Source: Gemmatimonadota bacterium (GTDB lineage Bacteria > Gemmatimonadota > Gemmatimonadetes > Gemmatimonadales > GWC2-71-9). From it: a DNA stretch of 64,000 bases. Numbering within the stretch: position 1 is the first letter of the stretch; each line of letters begins with the position of its first letter. This document shows, piece by piece, positions 1-8,785 of the stretch. A model generated the notes under the pieces. It was given only the letters and a program-made list of their open reading frames with translations, was not told where the DNA came from and did no database searches. Both the position numbers and the translations under genes were made by a program. Location of the stretch: assembly GCA_020351775.1 (NCBI GenBank), contig CP070666.1:1-64000 (forward strand). The letters run 5' to 3'.

Positions 1-1208
1 TCGTATCTCAATGCCTCGATCGGATCCAACTGCGACGCGCGCCGAGCCGGCCACAGTCCGAAGAAGATCCCAACTGCTCCTGAGAAGATGACGGCGATGA
101 CCACCGCCTGCCACGATACCAAGGTGTTCCAGTTGGCCAAGTGCGACAGGGCGACGGCTCCAGCTGTCCCGGCGAAGATTCCGACCACTCCTCCCATGAG
201 GCACAAGACCAATGCTTCTACCAGGAACTGCAGCATTATGTTCTGGCGCGTTGCGCCCAGTGCCTTGCGCACCCCGATCTCCCGGGTGCGCTCAGTGACC
301 GATACCAGCATGATGTTCATGATGCCGATGCCCCCCACCAGCAGGCTCACTGCAGCTATGCCACCGAGGAGGAACGTGAACGTCTGTGTCGTTTCCTCGA
401 ACGTCGTGAGAAACTCGGAACGATTGCGAATCTGGAAGTTGTTGGGCCGTCCCGGAGCGATGCCGTGTTCGCGACGCAAGGCCTTCTCGATTTCGATCAT
501 CGCCATGGTCATGGAATCGGGGTGCGATACCTGGACTGTTATCGAATTCACCCGGTCAGATCCCATGATGCGATATTGCGCTGTCTGCAGCGGGACGAGG
601 ATCTGCTCATCCGGGTTGTTGAAGCCGCTAGTGGTACCCTTCTCCTTGAGCACTCCGATGACTTCGAACGGGATGCCCCTGATCAAAACTTGCTGCCCGA
701 TCATCGCAGCACTGTTGGCTCCCAGCTGCTGCGGCACGGCGTAGCCGAGTACGGCAACGCGCTTGCGGGCCATCGCATCACCGCTGGTGAACAGACGGCC
801 GTACTCCAGCTCGTAGTTGTTGACCGGAACGAATTCCGGCACCGTACCCATGATCGTGACGTTTATGTTCATGTTGCCGTATTCGACCTGCTGGTTCCGC
901 CGCAACTCGGGAATGACCGCCTTTAGTCCCCTTGCACTCTCGAGTGCCGTCGCGTCGTCAGTCGTGAGGCTGACGCGGTCGGCGCCGGCTATACCACGAT
1001 GCCAGGATTGACCAGGGTAAACGGAGAGTAGATCAGTGCCCAAGGCCTGAATCTGGTCCTGCACCGACTTCTGAGCGCCAGTGCCCAGAGCCACCATCGT
1101 GATGACTGCGCCTACGCCGATTACGATGCCCAGCATGGTCAGAAACGAGCGCAACTTGTTCGCCCGGATTGCGCCAAGGGCAACGTTGATGATTTCTCCT
1201 AAGAGCAT
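1..1208 (-). CDS. MacB-type ABC transporter permease (FtsX family), 3' end at window edge
   Basis: Inner-membrane permease of a MacAB-TolC-like exporter. The ATG is at 1206-1208 on the complement. The protein opens with a short cytoplasmic stretch and a first membrane helix (LRSFLTMLGIVIGVGAVI). A long periplasmic MacB_PCD-like region follows (roughly residues 45-270), then three C-terminal helices with the FtsX-type segment VTERTREIGVRKALGA. It reads to IEALRYE at the edge, which is the usual end of this family, so only the stop codon is probably missing. It lies 43 bp after the adaptor gene in the order TolC, ATPase, MacA, MacB, so the whole exporter is encoded in one operon. The ATP-binding domain is on a separate gene, unlike E. 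coli MacB. The substrate is unknown. Confidence 0.93.
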   Translation of the reverse strand, partial: MLLGEIINVALGAIRANKLRSFLTMLGIVIGVGAVITMVALGTGAQKSVQDQIQALGTDLLSVYPGQSWHRGIAGADRVSLTTDDATALESARGLKAVIPELRRNQQVEYGNMNINVTIMGTVPEFVPVNNYELEYGRLFTSGDAMARKRVAVLGYAVPQQLGANSAAMIGQQVLIRGIPFEVIGVLKEKGTTSGFNNPDEQILVPLQTAQYRIMGSDRVNSITVQVSHPDSMTMAMIEIEKALRREHGIAPGRPNNFQIRNRSEFLTTFEETTQTFTFLLGGIAAVSLLVGGIGIMNIMLVSVTERTREIGVRKALGATRQNIMLQFLVEALVLCLMGGVVGIFAGTAGAVALSHLANWNTLVSWQAVVIAVIFSGAVGIFFGLWPARRASQLDPIEALRY

Positions 1209-1251
1209 GAGTGCTTCCTTCCTCGTTCCCTACTTAGCTTGGTGCTGGACG

Positions 1252-2757
1252 CTAGTTCCGGGAGATACCCGGTATACCACCGCCTCGAAACCTGCTCATA
1301 CGTTCCTGCATCTCTTGCTGACTTTCGATGAGACTGGTGCTCGGGAGTATCAGGACGGTGTCGGATTGTGTCAGGCCTGACACGATCTCGGAATAGTCGA
1401 GATCAGTTATCCCGGTCGTGACCGGCACCGGTTGGGGAATCCCGCCCTGCAGCGCGAACACCACGTATCTGCCGCCCATCAAAGCTGCGTCTGTGGAGCT
1501 GACCTCCTCCCGGCTTTGCGCACCGCCACCCATCCCTGGGCCGCCACCCATCAGTCTCTGCATCAGCTGTCTCTCCTCGGCCGAGAGGCTCTGGAAAACA
1601 GATCTCGGATCGCTGGCTCCCTCCAGTTTGGCCGCCAGTGCTCTAGCCTGTTCCGCATCCACCCCTTCGGGAATCGGGACGCGCCTGCCACGAAGCTCGA
1701 TGGTTTCGCCGGAGGAGGTGGCTTCTGCACCATCGCTAGCCACTCCGCTGGCTCCATCCGTCTCCGCCTGTCTCGCTTCCGCGATCTGTTGTTGCACCAC
1801 TTCAATATCTAGACCCAAGACCTGGGTCGCGGAAAGTACGTCTGCGTCCGTGCGCAGCGCTGCGTTAGGGATGGCCAAGACTCCCTCCCGGAACCCCACG
1901 TGGAACTCCGCCTCCACGTTCATACCGGGCTTGAGCAATGCGTCACTGTTGGGAATCCGTACCAACACCGGGAACATGGTGACGTTTTGCGCCACGGTCG
2001 ACTGTGGTTCGATCTTCAACACCTTGCCATCGAACGGCCGGTTCTTGAAAGCATCGACCGTTATGGTGACATCGAGACCAGGTCTGATCTTCCCGATATC
2101 GGTCTCGTCTACCAAGGCGCGTACCTGTACCGTGTCCAGGTTGGCCATCTGCAGCAGGATGGTGCCGCCGCTTACGCCCATCGTCGCGGAAGTGATCACG
2201 GTGCCTTCCTCGACGAACTTCTGGATTATGACACCGTTTATGGGTGCCCTGACCTCGGTGTCTTCGGCGGCAATCCGAGCATCCTCCAGAGACCGCTCGG
2301 CCCGGACCAGCTGGGCTCGTGCACTCGCCACGGAGAGCTTGGCCGTGTCGTATTCCTGCTCCGTTATCGATTCCGTCTCGAACAGCCCTTCGGCGCGCCT
2401 CAGCTGAGCTTCTGCGTTCTCGAGCTGAGCCTGTGCCAGCGTGAGATCGGCTTCAGCCTGCCGCAGCGTCGCCTGCGGCACGCGGGGATCGACGCGGGCG
2501 AGTAACTGACCTGTTGTCACTGCGTCACCGGTCTCGACTGGCATCTCGAAGATTTCTCCGGAGGCCTTCGACTTGACCTCCACTGTCCTGATCGGCTCCA
2601 CCGTCCCAGCGGCACTGGCCGAGACGACGATGTCTCGTCGCGTTACGCTGGCCAGCTGGTACATCGGTGCCAGTGCTTCGTGGCCGTTCCGCAGCACAGC
2701 AAAGGCAGTGGCGACAACCGCCACCATGAGGATAAGGATGATTCCAAAGCGCTTCAT
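1252..2757 (-). CDS. MacA-like periplasmic adaptor (HlyD/RND adaptor family)
   Basis: Membrane-anchored periplasmic adaptor joining the permease to TolC. It has one N-terminal anchor helix (residues about 4-22), a biotinyl-lipoyl-like half ([18 protein letters not shown]), a coiled-coil hairpin at about 95-165 rich in [20 protein letters not shown]-type heptads, the second lipoyl half ([11 protein letters not shown]) and a beta-barrel domain. At 501 residues it is longer than E. coli MacA (about 370). The extra part, about residues 325-430, is rich in Glu, Ala, Gly and Met and carries a [10 protein letters not shown] stretch. This insert is unusual and of unknown role. The start overlaps the ATPase stop by 4 bp, so the two are translationally coupled. 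Confidence 0.92.
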   Translation of the reverse strand: MKRFGIILILMVAVVATAFAVLRNGHEALAPMYQLASVTRRDIVVSASAAGTVEPIRTVEVKSKASGEIFEMPVETGDAVTTGQLLARVDPRVPQATLRQAEADLTLAQAQLENAEAQLRRAEGLFETESITEQEYDTAKLSVASARAQLVRAERSLEDARIAAEDTEVRAPINGVIIQKFVEEGTVITSATMGVSGGTILLQMANLDTVQVRALVDETDIGKIRPGLDVTITVDAFKNRPFDGKVLKIEPQSTVAQNVTMFPVLVRIPNSDALLKPGMNVEAEFHVGFREGVLAIPNAALRTDADVLSATQVLGLDIEVVQQQIAEARQAETDGASGVASDGAEATSSGETIELRGRRVPIPEGVDAEQARALAAKLEGASDPRSVFQSLSAEERQLMQRLMGGGPGMGGGAQSREEVSSTDAALMGGRYVVFALQGGIPQPVPVTTGITDLDYSEIVSGLTQSDTVLILPSTSLIESQQEMQERMSRFRGGGIPGISRN

Positions 2758-3497
2758 GCTGTTCTCGCTGTGATGACGTCTTGTTCAATCTGGCCGTCCA
2801 ATAGATGGATCTGGCGGCCCGCGTGTGCTGCAATGTCATGCTCGTGCGTGATGAGCACGATCGTCTGTCCCCCGTCATGGAGCCGCTCCAGCACCTCCAT
2901 GATCTCAGAACTCGTTTTGCTGTCCAAGTTGCCGGTCGGCTCGTCCGCCAGCAGGATGCTCGGGTTGTTGACCAGAGCGCGTGCGATGGCAACGCGCTGC
3001 CGCTCACCACCGGATATCTCGCTGGGTCGGTGCTGCATTCTGTCGCCCAACCCCACCTTATCCAGAGACTCGGCGGCATGCTCCCGTCGCTGCTTTGCTG
3101 CGACGCCAGCGTATATCAATGGCAGTTCAACGTTGTGCAGGGCTGTGGCCCGAGGCAGCAAATTGAACGTCTGGAATACGAACCCAATCTCCTTGTTGCG
3201 GATCCGGGCGAGTTCGTCGTCGTCCAGTTCACTGACTTTCTGGGAGTTGAGCCAGTACTCTCCCGCGGTGGGAGTATCGAGGCACCCCAGGAGATTCATC
3301 AGGGTCGATTTGCCCGACCCGGAAGGGCCCATGATTGCCGTGAATTCGTTGCGTTTGATCTGGAGATCCACGCCTCGCAACGCATGTACGACCTCGGCAC
3401 CGAGCACGTAGTCGCGCGTGAGCTTGTGTGCGAGAATGATGATGTCCTCGGTCGGCATGTCGCCGGTGCGGAACTCCATATGTCTGATACTGGTCAT
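2754..3497 (-). CDS. ABC transporter ATP-binding protein, MacB/LolD type
   Basis: Cytoplasmic ATPase that powers the adjacent MacB-type permease. It carries Walker A (GPSGSGKS), a Q-loop ([10 protein letters not shown]), a signature motif in variant form (ISGGERQR), Walker B with the catalytic Glu ([13 protein letters not shown]) and the switch His (LITHEHD). The length of 247 residues is normal for the LolD/MacB ATPase family. The ATG overlaps the tolC-like stop by 4 bp, and the gene overlaps the adaptor by 4 bp downstream. An N-terminal extension of about 18 residues precedes the first beta strand. Internal ATGs (MEFRTGD or MPTEDI) are possible alternative starts. Confidence 0.94.
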   Translation of the reverse strand: MTSIRHMEFRTGDMPTEDIIILAHKLTRDYVLGAEVVHALRGVDLQIKRNEFTAIMGPSGSGKSTLMNLLGCLDTPTAGEYWLNSQKVSELDDDELARIRNKEIGFVFQTFNLLPRATALHNVELPLIYAGVAAKQRREHAAESLDKVGLGDRMQHRPSEISGGERQRVAIARALVNNPSILLADEPTGNLDSKTSSEIMEVLERLHDGGQTIVLITHEHDIAAHAGRQIHLLDGQIEQDVITARTA

Positions 3498-4786
3498 AGC
3501 TCTCTTCCTATCAGGGCCTCGATTTGTGCCTTAGTCACCAGGTAGTCCAACCGGGCCTGAACCATACTCACCTCGGCGTTGTCCAGGCTCCCTTGAGCAA
3601 CCAGAACCTCTACGAGCGTCGCCGCACCGAGCCGGTAGCGTTCGCGCTGCACCCGCAGGTCTTCCTCGCCGGCAGCTCGGTTGGCTTCTGCAGTCCCGAG
3701 CTGAGCCTGTGCCTGTGCTAGCGCGGTCAGATATTGGGTGAGCAGAGTGTTCACGTTGCGCCGGGCGTCGTCGGCCTGAGCCCGCGCGTTGTCGCGGCTA
3801 ACTCGGGCGCGTGACCTGCTGGCCTCCCTGGCGAATCCGTTGAACAGGGTCCACGAGGCGCTCACCCGGGCCGACCAACTGGGATTCATCTCAAAGACCT
3901 CGCTACCTGCCCAGGAGCGCGAGTACGAAGCCGAGATCCGCGGGAAATAAGTACCGTATGATGCTGAGAGTGATGCACTCGCCGCCCGCAGCGACGCATC
4001 GGCTTGATAGACCGTCGGAGAGCGTTCCAGAGCTTCGAGCCGTAACCCGGTGGTGTCGATCTCGGCCAACTGGAGCAGGCGGTCTTCCCTGATCGCCTTG
4101 ACGGGTCCATCAATCCCTATCAGCCGTGCCAGGCTGGCTTCCGCGTTGGCCAGCTGCGCCTCGGCGTTGAGCTTCTGGAGCCGCGCGTTGGCCAGGTCGA
4201 CGCTGGAGCGCAAGGTGTCCGACCGTGTGGCCGTACCCGCAGCGAGCTTGTCCTTGGATATCTGGTGTTGTTCGAGCGATCGCTCGATTTGAGTCTCGCT
4301 GACACGGACCAACTCCTCAGCGGCAAGCGCATTGAAGAACGCCTGCTTCGCTTGCAGCGTAGTCTGGAACTCCTGGTTGATCAGGGTTGCCTCAGCCGCG
4401 TCCGCATCCGCGTTCGCCACACGGTTGTCGTACACGCGTGAAAGGCCGTCGAAGATCGTCAGATTGGCGCTGATGCTGCTGCTAAACGATGTCGAAGAGC
4501 CTTCGACGAATATCTGGTTGTTCTGGTCGAACCGCCTCGTCGAATTGGTGCTCATGCCCGAACCGGCAGATAGACTCGGCAACCAGCCGCCGACCGCCTG
4601 TAATCTGGCGGCGCTTGCGTTCTGTACTTGGCCGCGTGCCTGCACCATGGCAGGCTGTGACCGCAGCGCCATGTCGATCGCTTGCTCCAACGTGACCGAC
4701 TGTGTTTGTGCTACCAGCGATGCTGTTGCCGTAGCAGCAGCCAATAGCATCACTGCGGTGGATTTAGTTATGAGTCCTGTTTTCAC
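3494..4786 (-). CDS. TolC-family outer membrane efflux protein
   Basis: Outer-membrane channel of the tripartite exporter. It has a signal peptide (residues 1-26, cleavage near LVAQTQS) and then two repeats of the outer membrane efflux protein family, each beginning with the typical start ([16 protein letters not shown]; later an [16 protein letters not shown] segment). Long Ala/Gln-rich amphipathic helices (for example [16 protein letters not shown]) form the periplasmic tunnel. The length of 430 residues is typical. The 5' end overlaps the Spy-like gene by 23 bp and the 3' end overlaps the ATPase gene by 4 bp, so all belong to one transcript. Confidence 0.94.
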   Translation of the reverse strand: MKTGLITKSTAVMLLAAATATASLVAQTQSVTLEQAIDMALRSQPAMVQARGQVQNASAARLQAVGGWLPSLSAGSGMSTNSTRRFDQNNQIFVEGSSTSFSSSISANLTIFDGLSRVYDNRVANADADAAEATLINQEFQTTLQAKQAFFNALAAEELVRVSETQIERSLEQHQISKDKLAAGTATRSDTLRSSVDLANARLQKLNAEAQLANAEASLARLIGIDGPVKAIREDRLLQLAEIDTTGLRLEALERSPTVYQADASLRAASASLSASYGTYFPRISASYSRSWAGSEVFEMNPSWSARVSASWTLFNGFAREASRSRARVSRDNARAQADDARRNVNTLLTQYLTALAQAQAQLGTAEANRAAGEEDLRVQRERYRLGAATLVEVLVAQGSLDNAEVSMVQARLDYLVTKAQIEALIGREL

Positions 4787-5180
4787 GATCCCTCTCTCCC
4801 CTGCGACTACCGTGCTCTAGGAGTTCGCGATACTTCTGCTGTTGTTCCTCAGTAAGTACATCCATGATCTTGGTTCGAATGGTGTCTCGCAGCGCATCGA
4901 ACCTCGGTTGTATATCCTGCCATAGCTGCTGCATGTCCGACTCGCGCCGAGCTAAGATTGTGTCGACGGCTGCGCGCTGCTCTGGCGTCAGGTTCAAGTC
5001 CACCTCGATACGGTCGGCGTAGCTGGGCGGCCGACTGCGGTCGCTGGACCCTCGGCCTCTGTAATCGGTTGGGTCGTCATTCCTCATCCAGGCTTGCGTG
5101 ATTCCCCCGCCGACGGCGGCTCCAGTCACGAACATCGCGATCAGTAAACCGCTCGCCCAGAGTTTCGATCTATTCAGCAT
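4764..5180 (-). CDS. Spy/CpxP-like periplasmic protein (LTxxQ type)
   Basis: Small protein of 138 residues with one N-terminal membrane anchor or uncleaved signal (residues 6-30, Gly/Ala-rich) and a charged helical periplasmic region. The segment LNLTPEQRAAVDTIL followed by LTEEQQQKYRELLE matches the paired LTxxQ helices of the Spy/CpxP/heavy-metal-sensor group, which act as chaperones or stress sensors in the periplasm. The tail is strongly Arg/Glu-rich. It lies between an ECF sigma/anti-sigma pair and the efflux operon and overlaps the tolC-like gene, which suggests that envelope stress and export are controlled together. That link is inference. Confidence 0.75.
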   Translation of the reverse strand: MLNRSKLWASGLLIAMFVTGAAVGGGITQAWMRNDDPTDYRGRGSSDRSRPPSYADRIEVDLNLTPEQRAAVDTILARRESDMQQLWQDIQPRFDALRDTIRTKIMDVLTEEQQQKYRELLEHGSRRGERDRENRTHN

Positions 5181-5293
5181 TGGAACACCACCTTGGACGT
5201 GCCTCTATCCGTATCTTCATGACAGTCCGCTCAACTGTCGCGTTATTCCCGTGACTGGCTCGGTTGGCAGGTTCCTCTCACCATACGATGATC

Positions 5294-5680
5294 CTACCTC
5301 CCGGGTTCGAACCCTATTGCCAGAACGTTGTCCAGGTTCGGGGGCTGCGTCGTTGCCAGGAAAGCCGCCGGCATACCCGTGTCGCCCACCGACTGTAGTG
5401 GGTCTCCGAGCGCAGTCGCGGGTTGGTCGCCGGACCTGAGGCTGGCAGCCCATATCATCGCACCCACGACCAGTCCCAGAGCCGCCGCGGCCAGGCCCGG
5501 TCGGGCCCATGCCCCGAGCACCTCCCACCAAAGGAGCCCGATCGAGCCTCCCTCTTGCAGCTCGGAGACCCGAGCCATCACACGCTTCACGAACGCCGCC
5601 TCGTCCTGGCCCGACAGCGCTGTACGCAGCGCCTTTCCCAATTCTCGATCCGGCCTATGATCGAACGGTGACCCTCTCAT
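5294..5680 (-). CDS. Probable anti-sigma factor (single membrane helix)
   Basis: Membrane protein of 128 residues. I chose the ATG at 5678-5680 because it overlaps the sigma-factor stop as ATGA; a longer frame starting at 5707 exists but would overlap the sigma gene more. The N-terminal third is charged and cytoplasmic (DRELGKALRTALSGQDEAAF, residues about 9-28). A membrane helix lies at about 55-75 (PGLAAAALGLVVGAMIWAA) and a short low-complexity periplasmic tail follows. No zinc-binding HxxxCxxC motif is visible, so it is not a ZAS-type anti-sigma. The assignment rests on size, topology and coupling to the ECF gene. Confidence 0.65.
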   Translation of the reverse strand: MRGSPFDHRPDRELGKALRTALSGQDEAAFVKRVMARVSELQEGGSIGLLWWEVLGAWARPGLAAAALGLVVGAMIWAASLRSGDQPATALGDPLQSVGDTGMPAAFLATTQPPNLDNVLAIGFEPGR

Positions 5681-6243
5681 ACGATTTCCTCCTTCAGGTC
5701 CTCCCACTCAGCCAGCTTGCTGCGCAGAGCCCGGCGAGCATGGAAGACATCCGATCGTACGGTCCCAACCGGCACGTTCAGCACATCCGCTATATCCTGA
5801 TGCGAGTAGCCCTCTACGTCGAACAGCACTACAGCAATGCGTCGTCTCTCTGGCAGCGATGCCAGGGCAGCCGTGAGGGCCGCCCGGAACTGGCGTCGGA
5901 AGGCTTCCCGATCCGGTAGCGGCCCAGCTGACGGCGTCTGTGACGAGATCTGATCGGCTGCACGGACCTTCTGTCTCCTGCGCCGATCGGTCGCCGCGTT
6001 GGCAACGATTCTCATCAACCACGGTCCAAACGGCCTGCGAGGATCGTAGCGGCCCATGTTTCGCAACGCACTCAGGAACCCGTCCTGCGCCGCATCGTCC
6101 GCGTCGGCCTCGTTGGCCAGCACCGCCCGCGCTACTCGCCTAGCCTGACCAGCGTAGCGTTGCACCAGTTCGCCGAACGCCTCTCGGTCGCCGGCGTGCG
6201 CCAGAGCAGCTAGCTCAGCGTCCTCCATGCCTTTACTACGCAC
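5677..6243 (-). CDS. ECF-type RNA polymerase sigma factor
   Basis: Sigma-70 family protein of 188 residues with region 2 (FGELVQRYAGQARRVARAVL, then DADDAAQDGFLSAL and PFGPWLMRIVANAATDRRRR) and region 4 (LPERRRIAVVLFDVEGYSHQ, then VPVGTVRSDVFHARRAL). The frame opens with GTG at 6243. An ATG five codons later (MEDAELAAL) is an equally good start, and neither has a strong ribosome binding site. It is coupled to the membrane anti-sigma gene. Its likely targets include the Spy-like and efflux genes just downstream, but no promoter was identified to prove this. Confidence 0.92.
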   Translation of the reverse strand: MRSKGMEDAELAALAHAGDREAFGELVQRYAGQARRVARAVLANEADADDAAQDGFLSALRNMGRYDPRRPFGPWLMRIVANAATDRRRRQKVRAADQISSQTPSAGPLPDREAFRRQFRAALTAALASLPERRRIAVVLFDVEGYSHQDIADVLNVPVGTVRSDVFHARRALRSKLAEWEDLKEEIV

Positions 6244-6342
6244 GATGGTAGGTCGGTGTTGAGGCTCTACTGCGCCAGTGCCGCTCCCGGAGAGTGGGTG
6301 GGAGAGGCAGAGGGTGCAGAGTGGGTGAAAGGAGTAGGAGAC

Positions 6343-6921
6343 TCACCCAGTGCCGAGTCCGAGTTCCTTCTCGACCGGGTGAAGAGAATCGATCACGAAC
6401 TGGACGTGTTCGTCGAACGGGACCCTGATTTCATCGGGGCCCTGGCGGACCTCCTCTCGACTGACCGCACGGGCGAAGGCCTTGTCTTTGAGCTTCTTCT
6501 TCACACTCTTGACCTTGAGATCGCCAAAGCTCTTGGATGGTCTGACCAGAACGCACGCTGTGAGAAAGCCACAGAGTTCATCGACTGAAAACAGGGTCTT
6601 TGCCATGAGCGACTCGCGTTGCACCCCGGTGTAACTGGCGTGGCCCATGATGGCGTCACAGGTATCGTCGGGCATGCCGCGTTCTCGCAGCAGATTCACT
6701 CCGAAAGAGGGATGCTCCTCGGTGGGTGAGCGCGCGTCGTTGGGATAGCGCTCGTAGTCGAAGTCGTGCAGCAGCCCCACGATTCCCCACTTTTCCTCGT
6801 CCTCGCCGAACTTCCTGGCATAGGCGCGCATCGCAGCCTCGACGGCGTACATGTGTTTCCGCAGTGCGTCCGATGGCGTGTACTCGTGCATTAGATCCAG
6901 CGCTTCGTCTCTCGTCATCAT
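6343..6921 (-). CDS. HD-domain hydrolase
   Basis: Cytoplasmic protein of 192 residues with the HD metal-binding layout: H23 (LRKHMYAVEAAM), the HD pair in GLLHDFDYERYP (about residue 52), a further His (EEHPSFG) and a late Asp (SVDELCGF). This is the family commonly annotated as HDIG/HD phosphohydrolase in many phyla, and the exact substrate is unknown. The C-terminal part is rich in Lys and Glu. It lies 7 bp after asnB and is probably the last gene of the nth-DUF6941-glycosyltransferase-asnB run on this strand. Confidence 0.85.
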   Translation of the reverse strand: MMTRDEALDLMHEYTPSDALRKHMYAVEAAMRAYARKFGEDEEKWGIVGLLHDFDYERYPNDARSPTEEHPSFGVNLLRERGMPDDTCDAIMGHASYTGVQRESLMAKTLFSVDELCGFLTACVLVRPSKSFGDLKVKSVKKKLKDKAFARAVSREEVRQGPDEIRVPFDEHVQFVIDSLHPVEKELGLGTG

Positions 6922-6928
6922 AGGGCTT

Positions 6929-8782
6929 TCAGTCCTCCGTAATCCAGCGTTCGATCCAGTACTCCAACATCAGTAATGCCCAGATGGCTCTGCTGTGATT
7001 GGCTCTACCGCACCGATGTTCCAATACAAGTTGCTGCACTTTCCTGCCATGCAAAAGCCCCCTGCCCTCGATGCGGTCCGTATGCAGGAGGCGATCGACC
7101 TCCCTTGCGAGACCTCCGTTGAGCCACTGAGCGATGGGTACGCTCAGGCCCCGTTTCTTGCGATGCACGATGCTACGAGGAAGCCAACGGCCCGCTACCT
7201 GCTTCAGCAGCCACTTTGTCGTGGTACGTCGGATCTTGAGAGAGGAAGGTATCGCCAGCGCGAAACGGACGACTGCTTGATCCAGATACGGCGCTCGCGA
7301 CTCCAGAGAGTTTAGCATGGTAGCGCGGTCTACTTTGGCCAGGAGGTTGTCCCGCAAGTAAGTGCGGAAGTCGAACAACATGGCGCGGTTCATGTCATCA
7401 CCGAACTCGGGGAAGGGCGGTTGACGGTATTGCGCATCCAGCTCACCTTGAAACATGTCCGTTGTAAGGCCGGTCCCGAACCAGTGGATGTGGCGTTCAG
7501 ACAGGTCTTCCTCTGCACAGGCCACGAACCGTCTCAGCAGGTACTCGAGCGGTACCTTGGCCTCCAGCGAGACCGGCAGTGCGTTGGCCGCTTTACGGAG
7601 TGTGCTCCGCATCGATATCGGAAGACGCTGGTAGAGCCGTGCCGCTCGGTGTCCCAAATACGTCGGGTACCCGCCGAACAACTCGTCGGCACCTTCGCCA
7701 CTCAGAACCACCTTCACATAATCCCGAGCCGCTCGAGCGAGAAGGTAGGTGGGCAGAGTCGCTGGATCAGCCATGGGCTCCGCAACCTGTGCTACGACCG
7801 TGTGCAGCGATTCGGCAAGAGAGGATTCGTCAACCTCCAGCGTGACGTGCCGGACCTGGAGCAGGTCGGCCAGCCGTCGGGCATGACGACTCTCGTCGAA
7901 TGGTCTCTGCGAGAAACCGACGCCAAACGTCTGAATGCGGTTTGCGCCGACTGACCTGACGGCGAGCGCTGTGAGCAGCGCGGAATCGATACCACCGCTC
8001 GAAAAGACTCCGACGGGCACGTCGGCGGTCAATTGTTTGTCCACCGCCCGGCGCAGCAATCGCTCCAACCGCTCCATTGCTCCTGAGGTCGGCACAGTCT
8101 CGCGGGCAACAGCATCGCAATCCCAATAGCGGAAAATCCTGCGTCCCGTTTCGTCGATGACCAGCGCAGTGCCGGCCTGGACTCTCCGGATGTGCCGGAA
8201 CATGGTCTCCGGCTCTGAGATGTAACCCAGTGTGAGAAAGTCGAGCATTGCCGCTTTGTTCAGCGAGCCACGTTGTGGGGCACCGGTCAGCAGCGCCTGC
8301 ACTTCCGAGGCAAACCAGACCTCTTCGCCGACGGACGTGTAGAACAGCGGCTTCTCGCCTGCCCGGTCACGAGCCAGCACCAGCTCATGTGTGCGAGCGT
8401 CGTAGATCGCGATGGCGAACATGCCATCCAGGTCTGCCAATCCCTCGTGTCCCCGCTCGAGATACAGAGGCAGCACCGGCTCTACGTCGGACCGTGATCG
8501 GAATGGAAAGGCGGCATAGCGTCGCCGTAACTCTGGCGCGTTGTAAATCGCACCATTCATGACAAGAAGCACGTTCCCGTCCAAGGCGGTGAACGGTTGG
8601 TCAGCGGCAGGAGTTGTGTCGATTACCCTGAGTCGCTCAGCACCGAAAGCAGCTCCCTGGATGGTAGCCAGGCCGTGCGCGTCAGGACCGCGATGCCGTA
8701 GCAGTGCGGCCATGCGGCTCACCGCACTCGATTGGGCAAGCGCTGTGCCCCGTGGGGCTACCATGCCGTAGATGCCGCACAC
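6929..8782 (-). CDS. asnB: Asparagine synthase (glutamine-hydrolysing)
   Basis: Makes asparagine, or amidates a related acid, from aspartate, ATP and glutamine. The N-terminal Ntn amidotransferase domain starts with the catalytic Cys2 (MCGIYGMV), followed by RHRGPDAHG (29-37) and MNGAIYN. The synthetase domain has the PP-loop SSGGIDS at 261-267 and SGEGADELFGGYP. At 617 residues it is of the long bacterial type also found in polysaccharide and exosortase gene clusters. It follows the ArnT-like glycosyltransferase by 3 bp, so a cell-surface role is possible, but a housekeeping role is equally likely. Confidence 0.92.
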   Translation of the reverse strand: MCGIYGMVAPRGTALAQSSAVSRMAALLRHRGPDAHGLATIQGAAFGAERLRVIDTTPAADQPFTALDGNVLLVMNGAIYNAPELRRRYAAFPFRSRSDVEPVLPLYLERGHEGLADLDGMFAIAIYDARTHELVLARDRAGEKPLFYTSVGEEVWFASEVQALLTGAPQRGSLNKAAMLDFLTLGYISEPETMFRHIRRVQAGTALVIDETGRRIFRYWDCDAVARETVPTSGAMERLERLLRRAVDKQLTADVPVGVFSSGGIDSALLTALAVRSVGANRIQTFGVGFSQRPFDESRHARRLADLLQVRHVTLEVDESSLAESLHTVVAQVAEPMADPATLPTYLLARAARDYVKVVLSGEGADELFGGYPTYLGHRAARLYQRLPISMRSTLRKAANALPVSLEAKVPLEYLLRRFVACAEEDLSERHIHWFGTGLTTDMFQGELDAQYRQPPFPEFGDDMNRAMLFDFRTYLRDNLLAKVDRATMLNSLESRAPYLDQAVVRFALAIPSSLKIRRTTTKWLLKQVAGRWLPRSIVHRKKRGLSVPIAQWLNGGLAREVDRLLHTDRIEGRGLLHGRKVQQLVLEHRCGRANHSRAIWALLMLEYWIERWITED

Positions 8783-8785
8783 CGG

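Noticed and set aside
1418-2407. Plus-strand frame of 329 codons opposite the MacA gene
   Set aside because: Antisense shadow of a well-supported gene; Ser/Thr/Pro-rich with no motif and no ribosome binding site.
5299-5315. GGGTTCGAACCC-like sequence recalling a tRNA T-arm
   Set aside because: Lies in the coding end of the anti-sigma gene; no acceptor or anticodon arm around it.
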